A stretch of DNA of 64,000 bases from UBA11524 sp963617205 (GCA_963617205.1 CAVEOA010000003.1:128610-192609); one strand, 5' to 3'; shown: positions 1-8,300, counted from the first letter of the stretch. The notes: generated from the sequence alone by a model not told the origin. Made by a program: numbers and translations.

Positions 1-288
1 GTACAGGCACGCCTCCCAATGCGGATACGTCTGCCGAAGCAGCGAATCGCCCAGCTCCTCGAGGAATGCCGGCTTCGTGTTATACGCCGGGATGACGATG
101 CTGATCAGCGTTTCGCACGGCGGACACGACCGCTGACGTGCCAGCTCCTGTTCATCCGGCCGTTCGCGGCGGTACACCCGGTCATCCGTGTGGAACAGGT
201 GCGTCCTGGCCATTTCGCCTGCACGGTACATCGTATAGCCCAGCCCATGCATCCTCACATACGATGCAACGCGGTTCAAAAAGCGCAC
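1..288 (-). CDS. Glycosyltransferase family 2, N-terminal part (cut by window edge)
   Basis: The last 96 codons' worth of sequence at the left edge read, on the minus strand, as the start of a GT-A fold glycosyltransferase. After about 55 residues of lead-in comes ETLISIVIPAYNT, the first beta strand and nucleotide-sugar binding start of GT2 enzymes, followed by a typical helix and the QTYPHWE segment. I chose the GTG at 288 because AGGAGGGA lies just upstream; no ATG has such a site. The catalytic DXD and acceptor regions lie outside the window, so sugar donor and product are unknown. A consensus promoter sits 32 bases upstream. It is divergent from rpmH. Confidence 0.85.
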   Translation of the reverse strand, partial: MRFLNRVASYVRMHGLGYTMYRAGEMARTHLFHTDDRVYRRERPDEQELARQRSCPPCETLISIVIPAYNTKPAFLEELGDSLLRQTYPHWEACLY

Positions 289-319
289 TGACGTCCCTCC
301 TGCCTGCTTGATTGCGTTC

Positions 320-348
320 ATTATAGCATGCAAAGGCAGTAATGTCAA
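320..348 (-). promoter_or_regulatory. Sigma-A promoter of the glycosyltransferase
   Basis: On the minus strand TTGACA (348-343) and TATAAT (325-320) are separated by 17 bases, a perfect housekeeping promoter, 32 bases from the GTG start of the glycosyltransferase. Confidence 0.8.
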
Positions 349-362
349 AGAAGCACAGCTTC

Positions 363-470
363 AGGTTAATCGGGGCTTCTCCCCAACCCCCTACCCGCGG
401 CGCTGCCTCTGGACTCCGCAAGGGACAGGAAACGGGACGAAGTCCCCCCTTGACCCTTTTCGCGTCTTTG
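363..470. repeat. Dispersed GC-rich repeat, partial copy
   Basis: The stretch between the two divergent promoters holds a module that recurs at 50.55-50.65 kb and, inverted, at 57.24-57.36 kb: a run ending in CCGCAAGGGACAGGAAACGG, then GACGAAGTCCCCC and TTGACCC followed by TTTCGCG. There is no credible gene in it. The remainder of 289-655 holds only promoters and the rpmH leader, with no DnaA boxes. Confidence 0.7.
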
Positions 471-534
471 GTTCGCCGTTTACATGCAGATTGCGCGTGC
501 GGCTTGGGCGTGCGGCTTAAATCGTCAAAAAGGC

Positions 535-563
535 TTGACAAAGCCGAACAAATCCGGTATACT
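535..563 (+). promoter_or_regulatory. Sigma-A promoter of rpmH
   Basis: TTGACA at 535-540 and TATACT at 558-563 with a 17-base spacer, giving a leader of about 85 bases before rpmH. Confidence 0.85.
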
Positions 564-655
564 GTAAAGGCTGTATTGTAGCGACCCGGGGAAAGTTCGC
601 CCTTTGGCGGATTGTCCTCGGTTACAATGATTCTGATTTGCAAGGAGTGTTGATC

Positions 656-790
656 ATGTTCCGTACTTACCAGCCCAAGACGCGTCAGCGCAGCAAGGTG
701 CATGGCTTCCGTGCCCGCATGGCCACCAAGGGCGGTCGCCGCGTGCTCGCCGCTCGCCGCCGCCGCGGCCGCAAGTCCCTGACTGTCTGA
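656..790 (+). CDS. rpmH: 50S ribosomal protein L34
   Basis: A 44-residue, Arg/Lys-rich protein beginning MFRTYQPKTRQRSKVHGFR and ending RGRKSLTV, which is the full length and pattern of bacterial L34 (the usual core is HGFRxRMxTKxGRxVLxxRRxKGRxxL). It is part of the 50S subunit near the tunnel exit region. AAGGAG precedes the ATG by about 10 bases. It opens the widely conserved rpmH-rnpA-yidD-yidC-jag block and has its own strong promoter. Unusually for many Firmicutes no dnaA lies immediately upstream; a glycosyltransferase does. Confidence 0.97.
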   Translation: MFRTYQPKTRQRSKVHGFRARMATKGGRRVLAARRRRGRKSLTV

Positions 791-902
791 TTTTCTGAGC
801 CTCGTTTCAGAAGGTCTCTTTCAGAGGCAACAGAAGCCGACCGTCGGCTGATGCCGCAGGAGGCAAGGGTTATCCCCGAACCTCCGGCTTCAATTGTGGA
901 TG

Positions 903-952
903 AAGCGCGCTCGATGTACCCCGTATGGGTCGCTGTCGGGCGCGCTTTTCCT
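903..952 (+). terminator. Partial terminator or attenuator between rpmH and rnpA
   Basis: AAGCGCGCTCG (903-913) pairs with CGGGCGCGCTT (937-947), the loop region itself holding a second small stem, and is followed by TTTT. It probably lowers readthrough into rnpA so that far more L34 mRNA than RNase P protein mRNA is made. Confidence 0.55.
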
Positions 953-1016
953 GATTTTATGGCTGTTTTCAGGATGGATTTCCCGTCAAAGGGAAGAAAC
1001 AAAGGACTGTGACCCA

Positions 1017-1367
1017 ATGGAAAGACGTTATCGGCTGCAAAAAAACAAGGCGTTCCAGTATGTCTACCATCGTGGACGGAGCGCCGCCTGTCGGGATCTG
1101 GTCATGCTCGTCGCCAAGGGGCAGGGCACCAAGGTCGGCTTTTCCGTCAGCAAGAAGGTGGGCAACGCCGTGACCCGCAACAAGGTCAAGCGCCGCCTGC
1201 GCGAATGCTTCCGGCCCTATCTGGGGGACGTGAAAAGCGGCCTGTACGTCATCGTCGCCAGACCCTCAGCCGCTCAAGCCAGCTTTTCCTCGCTGCAGCG
1301 GGACGTCCGATACCTGCTCAGGAAGCACGGACTCCTGCCCGCGCCGAAAGGCCCTCATGCGCCATGA
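1017..1367 (+). CDS. rnpA: Ribonuclease P protein component
   Basis: The 116-residue protein has the RNase P signature around KKVGNAVTRNKVKRRLRE (residues about 44-61), the RNR motif that contacts P RNA, plus the upstream FxxVYxxG element and the GFSVSKKVG strand. It assists the P RNA in removing 5' leaders from pre-tRNAs. The reading frame is open further upstream to 894, but that extension overlaps the attenuator hairpin and is unlike the family, so I chose the ATG at 1017 with AAAGGA upstream. The stop overlaps the yidD start by four bases (ATGA), implying translational coupling. Confidence 0.96.
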   Translation: MERRYRLQKNKAFQYVYHRGRSAACRDLVMLVAKGQGTKVGFSVSKKVGNAVTRNKVKRRLRECFRPYLGDVKSGLYVIVARPSAAQASFSSLQRDVRYLLRKHGLLPAPKGPHAP

Positions 1368-1606
1368 AACGCGTTCTTCTCTGGGGCATCAAGTTCTACC
1401 GCAGCGCCGTCAGCCCGTATAAGGGCGGTCCCTGCTGCCGCTATACGCCCACATGCAGCCAATACGCCAAGACGGCCATCGAGCGTTACGGCGCCGTCAA
1501 GGGCTCGCGGCTGGCGATGTGGCGGCTCATGCGCTGCAATCCCTTCTCCAAGGGCGGTTACGATCCTGTTCCTGAAGACCCGTGCACTACATTAAGGAAG
1601 GAATGA
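1364..1606 (+). CDS. yidD: Membrane protein insertion efficiency factor YidD
   Basis: An 80-residue protein of the YidD (DUF37, HlyA-alpha-like) family. The sequence LLWGIKFYRSAVSPYKGG, then CCRYTPTCSQYAKTAIERYG and RCNPFSKGGYDPVP, is the full family signature, including the conserved cysteines. YidD sits at the inner face of the membrane and aids YidC-dependent insertion. The ATG overlaps the rnpA stop by four bases, and yidC follows after four bases, so all three are co-translated. Confidence 0.96.
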   Translation: MKRVLLWGIKFYRSAVSPYKGGPCCRYTPTCSQYAKTAIERYGAVKGSRLAMWRLMRCNPFSKGGYDPVPEDPCTTLRKE

Positions 1607-1610
1607 ACTC

Positions 1611-2630
1611 ATGGGCATCAACGAATTCCTCAAAATGGTTCTCGAATGGATCTACAGCTTCATTGGCAACTACGGCTGGGCTGTCGTTCTGTTCACGCTG
1701 CTGATTCGCCTGATCGTCACGCCGTTCGACTACAAGAGCCGCGTCAGCATGCGCAAGATGCAGAAGCTCGCGCCGAAGCAGGCAGCCATCCAGAAGAAGT
1801 ACGAGAAGGATCAGGAGAAGATGAACCGCAAGCTGCAGGAGCTCTACCGCTCCGAGCATGTTTCGCCGCTGTCCTCCTGCTGGCCGATGCTGATCAGCCT
1901 GCCGATCCTCTTCGCCATGTTCAGCGCCATGCGCATGGTCGCAAACGAGCACCTTGTCCAGCAGGCGTTCGACATCATCGCGACCGGCTCGCCCACGATC
2001 GACTCGTGGCTGTGGGTCAAGAACGTCTGGATGCCCGACTCGCCGTTCGCATCCATGTGGCCGAATTACGACTCGCTGCGCACCATCTCCAGCACCGAGT
2101 GGCTGACCGTGTTCAATTCGCTGCCGCAGGCAACGCTTGATCTGCTGAGTGCGAAGGGACTGACGCTGACGGCGGATTCGTTCGCGTCCTCCGTGCTGTC
2201 CACCACCATTTCCGACATCTACAACGTCATGAAGGAGCTGCCGGCGTACATCGAGCACGTCCAGTATTACAGCAACCTGACGATTCCGCTGTTCAACCTG
2301 AGCATCTTCGTGCACTACAACGGCTACTTCATCCTGCCGATCCTCGCCGCCGGCGGTCAGTACCTGATGACAAAGCTGAATCCGACGCAGCCTGCCGAAA
2401 CCGAGCAGGCGCAGCAGACGCAGAACAGCATGAAGTTCATGAACTGGTTCTTCCCGCTCTTCACGCTGTTCCTCTGCTTCAGCTACAACGCGATTTTCGC
2501 CCTGTACTGGGTTGCCTCCAACGTCATTGCCATGATTCAGACCAAGGCCATCAACATGTATCTGGATCATAAGGAAGCCAAGGAGGCCGCCAACCCCGTC
2601 GCAAAGACCAACACCACCTCACTGAAGTAA
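1611..2630 (+). CDS. yidC: Membrane protein insertase YidC/Oxa1 family
   Basis: A 339-residue polytopic membrane protein. An N-terminal hydrophobic segment (about residues 15-37, GNYGWAVVLFTLLIRLIVTP) leads into the cytoplasmic coiled hairpin rich in Lys (KMQKLAPKQAAIQKKYEKD) typical of YidC2/Oxa1, then further membrane segments around 90-110, 225-245, 275-300. It inserts and folds small membrane proteins with or without SecYEG. AAGGAAGG precedes the ATG. There is an insert of about 100 residues between the second and third membrane segments, longer than in Bacillus SpoIIIJ; it lacks an obvious lipobox, unlike many Gram-positive YidC proteins. Confidence 0.95.
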   Translation: MGINEFLKMVLEWIYSFIGNYGWAVVLFTLLIRLIVTPFDYKSRVSMRKMQKLAPKQAAIQKKYEKDQEKMNRKLQELYRSEHVSPLSSCWPMLISLPILFAMFSAMRMVANEHLVQQAFDIIATGSPTIDSWLWVKNVWMPDSPFASMWPNYDSLRTISSTEWLTVFNSLPQATLDLLSAKGLTLTADSFASSVLSTTISDIYNVMKELPAYIEHVQYYSNLTIPLFNLSIFVHYNGYFILPILAAGGQYLMTKLNPTQPAETEQAQQTQNSMKFMNWFFPLFTLFLCFSYNAIFALYWVASNVIAMIQTKAINMYLDHKEAKEAANPVAKTNTTSLK

Positions 2631-2643
2631 GAGGGAGACAAGC

Positions 2644-3759
2644 ATGAAAACCTACGAAGCCACCGGGAAAACCTACGAGGAAGCCCTGCAGAGCGGCTTG
2701 GAAGCCCTGCACGCCACCATTTCCGATGTGACCATCGATGTGCTGGAGGAGGGCAGCAAGGGGCTGTTCGGGCTGTTCGGCTCTCGCCCCTATAAGCTCC
2801 GCCTGACGCTGCGCGAGGTTGAGCAGGAGGAAGAGGAGGACGATGATCCGCTCGCCGAGCTGCTTGATTCCGTGAAGGTCGCCGAGCCCGCGCCTGTGCA
2901 GGTGAAGCCTGTTCAGGTGAAGCCCGCTCAGCCGAAACCCGCTCAGGTGAAGCCTGCTCAGGTGAAGCCTGCTCAGCCGAAGCCCGTGCAGGTGAAGCCT
3001 GCTCAGGTGAAGCCTGCCGCGATTGAGCAGAAGCCGGTTGAAAGCGCTCCTGTCGCCGAAGCGAAAGCGGACGAAGCCCAGAACGCCGCCGAAAATCCGG
3101 TAGTCGCCGCCGAAAATCAGGCGAAGCCTGCGGTTGTGCAGCGCACTGCCCGCCCGAAGAAGGAGCGTCAGCCGCGTCCCGCCAAGAACGACAATGAGCA
3201 GAAGCCGGTCAACAAGCCCGAGCGCAAGCCCCTGCCGCCCAAGGCGCCTGCCGTGCCGCTCGAAAAGCCTGTTGTCACCTACATTCCGGACGATCAGGTC
3301 GATCCTGACTCCCCTGCCGGACGCGCGCAGAGCTTCCTGAAGGAGCTCACGCACCTGATGGGCGTTGACGTGACCGTCGCTGTCGGCAACGACGCGGAAG
3401 GCAACGTGTTCGTCCAGATGACCGGCGACACGCTCGGCATCCTCATCGGTCGCCGCGGCGAAACGCTCGATGCGTTGCAGTACCTGACGAGCCTGCACAT
3501 CAACAAGGGGCAGGAGCATTACACGCGTGTCACGCTCGACACCGAGAACTACCGCGCCAAGCGTGAGGATACGCTCATCCGCCTCGCGAACCGCATGGCA
3601 AACCGCGCCGTCAAGACCGGCCGCAAGGTCAGCCTTGAACCCATGAACCCCTACGAGCGCCGCATCATCCACTCCGCGCTCCAGCCCAATGAGCTGGTCG
3701 ACACCCACTCCGAGGGCGAGGAACCCAAGCGCCATATCGTCATCACGCTCCGCAAATAA
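2644..3759 (+). CDS. khpB: RNA-binding protein KhpB (Jag/EloR)
   Basis: A 371-residue protein with three parts. Residues 1-55 are the Jag N-terminal domain (YEATGKTYEEAL, then EEGSKGLFGLFGSRPY). Residues 84-124 are a low-complexity spacer of five-residue units QVKPA/QPKPA. Residues about 225-290 form a KH domain with the GxxG-type loop LIGRRGETL, and residues about 295-371 an R3H domain (RLANRMANRAV, then MNPYERRIIHSAL). The family works with KhpA in post-transcriptional control of cell elongation and division. The gene follows yidC after 13 bases. The expected neighbours mnmE and mnmG are missing here; mnmE is at 61.4 kb. Confidence 0.95.
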   Translation: MKTYEATGKTYEEALQSGLEALHATISDVTIDVLEEGSKGLFGLFGSRPYKLRLTLREVEQEEEEDDDPLAELLDSVKVAEPAPVQVKPVQVKPAQPKPAQVKPAQVKPAQPKPVQVKPAQVKPAAIEQKPVESAPVAEAKADEAQNAAENPVVAAENQAKPAVVQRTARPKKERQPRPAKNDNEQKPVNKPERKPLPPKAPAVPLEKPVVTYIPDDQVDPDSPAGRAQSFLKELTHLMGVDVTVAVGNDAEGNVFVQMTGDTLGILIGRRGETLDALQYLTSLHINKGQEHYTRVTLDTENYRAKREDTLIRLANRMANRAVKTGRKVSLEPMNPYERRIIHSALQPNELVDTHSEGEEPKRHIVITLRK

Positions 3760-3831
3760 AGGCAGCGGCGCACAAATGAGGCGGCACGCCGAATTGTGCG
3801 ATGGCGACCAAAATAAGTGCTCCGCTACCCC

Positions 3832-3860
3832 TTGAAAAACGCCTTGTTTTATGCTAAAGT
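3832..3860 (+). promoter_or_regulatory. Promoter of the pheST T-box leader
   Basis: TTGAAA at 3832-3837 and TAAAGT at 3855-3860 with 17 bases between them, ending about 45 bases before the start of T-box Stem I. Confidence 0.65.
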
Positions 3861-3904
3861 ATCCATGTCGGTTTTATACCGGCGAACAATTCCATATTCA
3901 AACC

Positions 3905-4138
3905 ATGACCGGGAAACAGTAGCGCAGGGAGCATCCCTTTCAGAGAGACGCCGGACGGTGCAAGGCGGCAGGGACAATGCGTGAATCTTCGTCCCGTGAG
4001 TTTCTCTTCGGGTGTTCCTGAAGGGGGTCGGGCAGCCTGAATGCCCATCAGGAGCGGCAGCGGCTTTGTTCGCTGCAAGACGAGTGGTACCGCGGATTCA
4101 GTCCGTCTCATCAGAAAACGATGAGGCGGGTTTTTTTC
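3905..4138 (+). promoter_or_regulatory. T-box riboswitch (phenylalanine) with terminator
   Basis: Stem I closes between CGGGA (3910-3914) and GTCCCG (3991-3996), with a second helix GCGCA/TGCGT. The loop between them carries AGTA on the 5' side and GAATCTTC on the 3' side, so TTC at 3988-3990 is the likely Phe specifier. AGAGA and GGTGCAAGGCGGC form the distal Stem I part. The T-box core GAGTGGTACCGCGG lies at 4083-4095. The terminator is CCGTCTCATC pairing with GATGAGGCGGG and followed by seven T (4102-4138). Uncharged tRNA-Phe should stabilise the antiterminator and switch on pheST. Confidence 0.93.
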
Positions 4139-4168
4139 ATGTCCGTCAATGTAAGGAGGAAAACCGGA

Positions 4169-5221
4169 ATGAACGAGAAAATCGAAGCGCTGAAAACCAG
4201 CTTTGATTCGGAGCTGAAGAAGATTGCCAGCATGGTCGATCTTGAGGCGCTCCGCGTCAGCTACCTCGGGCGCAAGGGCAAGGTGACCGATGCGCTCAAG
4301 GGCATGGGCACGATGACCGATGAGATGAAAAAGACGGTCGGACGCGAGACGAACGAGCTCAAGACTGCCATCACCGTGGCGCTTGCGGAAAAGCTGGAGT
4401 CGCTCAAGGCGCAGGAGCTTCAGCGCGAAATCGATGCGCTGCCGGAGTTTGACCTGTCCATGCCGCCGGATTTGTCCCGCGGCTCCTATCACCCCATCAC
4501 GCTGGTGCAGCGCCAGTGCGAGCAGGTGTTCAAGTCGATGGGCTTCACGGTCGAGGATTACGCCGAGGTCGTGACGGACTACGAGTGCTTCGAGTCGCTC
4601 AACATCCCCAAATTCCATCCGGCACGCGACATGCAGGATACGTACTATCTGGACAACGGGCAGCTTCTCAAGACGCAGACGTCCGCCGCGCAGAACGCCA
4701 TTTACCGCCGCTACCGTGATGCGCTGGTCAACGACGGCGTGCCGATCAAGGCGATTTTCCCCGGACGCTGCTTCCGCAACGAGGCGACCGACGCCTGCCA
4801 TGAGAACACGTTCTTCCAGATGGAGGGCATCATGGTGGACAAGAACATTTCCATCGCCAACCTGATTTACTTCATGAAGACGATGCTCAGCGAGGTGTTC
4901 CGCAAGGACATCAAGGTACGCCTGCGCCCGGGCTTCTTCCCGTTCGTTGAGCCCGGCTTCGAGCTGGACATCTCCTGCCTGATCTGCGGCGGCACGGGCT
5001 GCCCGTCCTGCAAGCACTCCGGCTGGCTGGAGCTGTGCCCCTGCGGCATGATTCACCCCGAGGTGCTGAAGGCCGGCGGCATCGACCCGGAGCAGTACAC
5101 GGGCTTTGCCTTCGGTCTGGGCATGACGCGTCTGGCGATGATGAAGTACGGCGTCAAGGACATTCGCGACCTGAACAGCGGCAGCCTGACGCGGCTTGGC
5201 CAGTTCACGGACGACGAGTAA
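4169..5221 (+). CDS. pheS: Phenylalanine-tRNA ligase alpha subunit
   Basis: A 350-residue class II aminoacyl-tRNA synthetase subunit. The first 85 residues form the coiled-coil arm that binds tRNA; motif 2 is FPGRCFRNEATDA with FFQMEG (about residues 195-220), and motif 3 is GLGMTRLAMMKYGVKDIR near the end. It makes Phe-tRNA as an alpha2-beta2 enzyme with PheT. The frame is open upstream to 4121, inside the terminator hairpin; the ATG at 4169 has TAAGGAGG at the right distance, so I use that. A cysteine cluster (CLICGGTGCPSC, then CPCG) near residues 272-295 suggests a structural zinc site. pheT follows after 18 bases. Confidence 0.97.
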   Translation: MNEKIEALKTSFDSELKKIASMVDLEALRVSYLGRKGKVTDALKGMGTMTDEMKKTVGRETNELKTAITVALAEKLESLKAQELQREIDALPEFDLSMPPDLSRGSYHPITLVQRQCEQVFKSMGFTVEDYAEVVTDYECFESLNIPKFHPARDMQDTYYLDNGQLLKTQTSAAQNAIYRRYRDALVNDGVPIKAIFPGRCFRNEATDACHENTFFQMEGIMVDKNISIANLIYFMKTMLSEVFRKDIKVRLRPGFFPFVEPGFELDISCLICGGTGCPSCKHSGWLELCPCGMIHPEVLKAGGIDPEQYTGFAFGLGMTRLAMMKYGVKDIRDLNSGSLTRLGQFTDDE

Positions 5222-5239
5222 TGCGGAGGAAATGTCAAA

Positions 5240-7600
5240 ATGCTGATTTCAATGAACTGGATTTCCGACTTCGTTGATTTGACCGGACTGGACAAGATGG
5301 CGCTCATCCGCCAGTTCTCCCTGTCCACGGCTGAGGTCGAAAACGAGATTTTCCATAAGGGCGTGGACGTTTCCGGCGTCGTCGTTGCGCAGATTGTTTC
5401 CATCGAGAATCACCCCGATTCGCGCAAGCTGCACCTGCTCAAGGTCGATGCCGGCGACGGCCAGCTGACGGACGTCGTCTGCGGCGCGCCGAACGTGCAG
5501 CTCGGCATGAAGACGGCCTTCGCGAAGCTTGGCGCGCAGCTGGGCGACATCACCATCAGCCCGCGCGTGCTGGCTGGCTACACATCCTACGGCATGTGCT
5601 GCTCCGAGAAGGAAATCGGCATCAGCGAGAACAACGCCGGCATCATGGACATTCCGGAGGACGTTCCCTGCGGCACCGATTTGAAGGCGCTTTACCCGAT
5701 TGACGACATCATCTTCGAGGTGGACAACAAGTCCCTGACGAACCGCCCCGACCTGTGGGGACATTACGGCATGGCGCGTGAATTTGCGACGCTCGCCGGA
5801 CGTCCGCTCAAGGCGCTGCCCGTCGCCGACCTCGAAGCATACAGGCATCTGCCGGCAATCGACATGAAGATTGAGGACCCGCTGTGCCAGCGCTATTCCT
5901 GCCTGCGCGTGGAGAACATCAACCGCCATGTCAGCCCGGCAGCCATGCGAATCCGCCTGAACTACTGCGGCATGCGCGACATCAACTTCCTCGCCGACCT
6001 GACGAACTACCTGATGCTCGAGATGGGTCAGCCGATGCACGCCTTCGACAGCCGCAAGGTTGAGAAAATCCGCATCCGCCGCTTCCCCGAGACGTTCACG
6101 TTCCAGACGCTGGACAAGGTCGAGCGCACGATTGACCCGAACACGCTGATGATCTGCAACGACGACAAGCCGGTCGCCATCGCGGGCATCATGGGCGGTC
6201 TCGACAGCGAAATCGTCGATGACACGACGAGCCTGACGCTGGAATCCGCCACGTTTGACGCGGCATCCGTCCGCAAGAGCTCTGTCCGCCTCGCGCACCG
6301 CACCGATGCATCCGCGCGCTACGAGAAGAGCCTCGACCCGGAAATGACCGTGACCGCCATCGCACGCTTCGTGAAGCTCCTGCAGGATTACGACCCCGAA
6401 ATGCGCGTCACCTCCAGCCTGACGGATGAATACGCATTCCACTATCCGCAGGTGAAGCTGACCTTCGACAAGGCGTTTGTCGACCGCTACACCGGCATCG
6501 AAATCAGCGGCGACGAAATCATGCATACGCTGACGTCCCTCGGCTTCCAGATGACGCGTGACGGCGACAGCTTCACGGCGGACGTTCCCTCCTGGCGTGC
6601 AACGAAGGACGTCACCATCAAGGCGGACATCATCGAGGAAATCACGCGCATCTACGGCTATGACAATTTCGATATCCATACCGCCGAATCGCCCCTGTAC
6701 CCCGTGCGCATGTCCACCGAAAAGACGGTTGAGGACAACCTGAAGGACCTGCTCGTCAAGCGGTATTCGCTGCATGAGGTGCACTCCTACATCTGGCAGT
6801 ACGCCGATGAATACAAGAAGCTCGGCATGCCGGTCGAGGACAACGTGAAGCTGCTGAACGCGTCGAACCCCAACATCGAGACGCTGCGCCGCTCCATGAT
6901 TCCCACGCAACTGTGTCAGGCGAAGGTCAACACGGGCTACGCGCCGTCCTTCGGCATCTTTGAAATCGGGCGCACGGTGGATGGCGTCGATGAAAACGGA
7001 CTCGCGAAGGAGCACAAGAAGCTCTGCATCACCCTGTTCAGCAAGACGGAGGACGTGCAGACGCTGTACTTCCGCCTGCGCGACATGCTCTGCGTGGCGG
7101 CGGATGACATCTTCCACAAGCCGCTGACGTTCGCCGCGATGACCGCGACCCACGCCTATGAGCATCCCAAGAACCTGAACGCCGTGATACTGGATGGTCA
7201 GACGCTGGGCGAAATCGGCGTCGTGCATCCCACGGTCGGCAAGAACATCGACAAGAAGGCGTCCATCGTCTTTGCGGAGATTGACGTGAAGCAGCTGGCG
7301 GAAATCGTGCCCGCGCCGATTGTCTACAGCGAACCGTCCCGTTTCCCCGGCATGGAGCAGGATTTGACGTTCGTCGCGGAGAAGTGCCAGCCGATTCTCG
7401 ATGCCGTCAGCGCGGAGCATTCGCCGCTGATTCGCAAGCTGACCGTGCTGGGCACCTACACGGACATCGCCGGCAAGACGATTACCATTCGCCTGTCCTT
7501 CTCGCATCCGGAGCGCACGCTCCAGCGCGAGGAGGTGCAGAATGTCGTCGACAGCATTGTCGCACGGCTGGAGGCACAGGGAATCAGCCTGAAGAAGTAA
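5240..7600 (+). CDS. pheT: Phenylalanine-tRNA ligase beta subunit
   Basis: At 786 residues it is of normal length. Domains in order: an N-terminal helix start (LISMNWISDFVDL), the EMAP-like tRNA-binding domain (about 40-150; HPDSRKLHLLKVD), the B3/B4 editing region (about 200-370), the B5 domain (about 400-475; PSWRATKDVTIKADIIEEI), the core catalytic-like domain and a C-terminal FDX-ACB anticodon-binding domain (last 95 residues, from PSRFPGMEQDLTF). It edits mischarged Tyr and binds tRNA-Phe. The start has GAGGAAAT upstream. It ends the T-box controlled operon with a strong terminator. Confidence 0.97.
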   Translation: MLISMNWISDFVDLTGLDKMALIRQFSLSTAEVENEIFHKGVDVSGVVVAQIVSIENHPDSRKLHLLKVDAGDGQLTDVVCGAPNVQLGMKTAFAKLGAQLGDITISPRVLAGYTSYGMCCSEKEIGISENNAGIMDIPEDVPCGTDLKALYPIDDIIFEVDNKSLTNRPDLWGHYGMAREFATLAGRPLKALPVADLEAYRHLPAIDMKIEDPLCQRYSCLRVENINRHVSPAAMRIRLNYCGMRDINFLADLTNYLMLEMGQPMHAFDSRKVEKIRIRRFPETFTFQTLDKVERTIDPNTLMICNDDKPVAIAGIMGGLDSEIVDDTTSLTLESATFDAASVRKSSVRLAHRTDASARYEKSLDPEMTVTAIARFVKLLQDYDPEMRVTSSLTDEYAFHYPQVKLTFDKAFVDRYTGIEISGDEIMHTLTSLGFQMTRDGDSFTADVPSWRATKDVTIKADIIEEITRIYGYDNFDIHTAESPLYPVRMSTEKTVEDNLKDLLVKRYSLHEVHSYIWQYADEYKKLGMPVEDNVKLLNASNPNIETLRRSMIPTQLCQAKVNTGYAPSFGIFEIGRTVDGVDENGLAKEHKKLCITLFSKTEDVQTLYFRLRDMLCVAADDIFHKPLTFAAMTATHAYEHPKNLNAVILDGQTLGEIGVVHPTVGKNIDKKASIVFAEIDVKQLAEIVPAPIVYSEPSRFPGMEQDLTFVAEKCQPILDAVSAEHSPLIRKLTVLGTYTDIAGKTITIRLSFSHPERTLQREEVQNVVDSIVARLEAQGISLKK

Positions 7601-7605
7601 ACAGC

Positions 7606-7644
7606 AAGGGAACAGCATCAGCATGGTGCTGTTCCCTTTTTTTT
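7606..7644 (+). terminator. Rho-independent terminator of pheST
   Basis: AAGGGAACAGCA (7606-7617) pairs perfectly with TGCTGTTCCCTT (7627-7638) and is followed by a run of T. Confidence 0.93.
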
Positions 7645-7649
7645 GCGTC

Positions 7650-8300
7650 CTTCGGGTGCGGACTTCTTCCGTTTCTTGCTTGACCCCTTCGGCGGCATAC
7701 TTGATTTCGCTTCACTCGTTGGTTTTTTCCCTGCTTCAAGGGGGCTTTCCGCTCGCGGACTTCGTCCGTTTTCTTGCTTGACCCCTTCGGATTCGGTAGC
7801 TTGCTTGGCTTTACTTCCATAGTTGGGGTTTTCCCTGCTTCAAGGGGGCTTTCCGCTCGCCCCCTTAAACCCCTTCGGATTCGGTAGCTTGCTTGATTTC
7901 ATTTCCATAGTTGGATTTGCCCACACTATTCAAGGGGGCTTTCCGCTCGCCCCCTTAAACCCCTTCGGATTCGGTAGCTTGCTTGATTTCATTTCCATAG
8001 TTGGATTTGCCCACACTATTCAAGGGGGCTTTCCGCTCGCCCCCTTAAACCCCTTCGGATTCGGTAGCTTGCTTGATTTCATTTCCATAGTTGGATTTGC
8101 CCACACTATTCAAGGGGGCTTTCCGCTCGCCCCCTTAAACCCCTTCGGATTCGGTAGCTTGCTTGATTTCATTTCCATCGTTGGTTTTTTTCCCTGCTTT
8201 AAGGGGGCTTTCCGCTCGCGGACTTCGTCCGTTTCTTCCTTGACCCCTTCGGATTCGGTAGCTTGCTTGATTTCACTTCCATCGTTGGGGCTTTCCCCTG
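7650..8300. repeat. Array of about seven 90-bp tandem repeats
   Basis: Units beginning CAAGGGGGCTTTCCGCTCGC start at 7737, 7841, 7931, 8021, 8111 and about 8200, with a degenerate unit before them. Those at 7841, 7931 and 8021 appear identical over 90 bases; the unit at 8111 differs only at its end. Each holds a GC-rich hairpin (GGGGGC...GCCCCC), the box CCCCTTCGGATTCGGTAGC, and a T-rich tail. Some units replace the second hairpin arm by GCGGACTTCGTCCG. Because 90 is a multiple of three, one frame stays open for 168 codons with a 30-residue repeat, but there is no ribosome site, and divergent copies elsewhere are not open, so I do not call a gene. Confidence 0.92.

Noticed and set aside
289..655. 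Chromosomal origin near rpmH
   Set aside because: No TTATCCACA-type DnaA boxes, no AT-rich unwinding region and no dnaA are seen.
5249..7624. 791-codon minus-strand open frame opposite pheT
   Set aside because: It is an antisense shadow of a high-GC gene; composition is His/Arg/Val-rich with no domain. The same holds for long frames opposite yidC, pheS, the activase, argG, mnmE and the sugar genes.
7841..8199. Possible CRISPR array
   Set aside because: The units are directly adjoining identical 90-bp copies with no unique spacers, and no cas genes are present.
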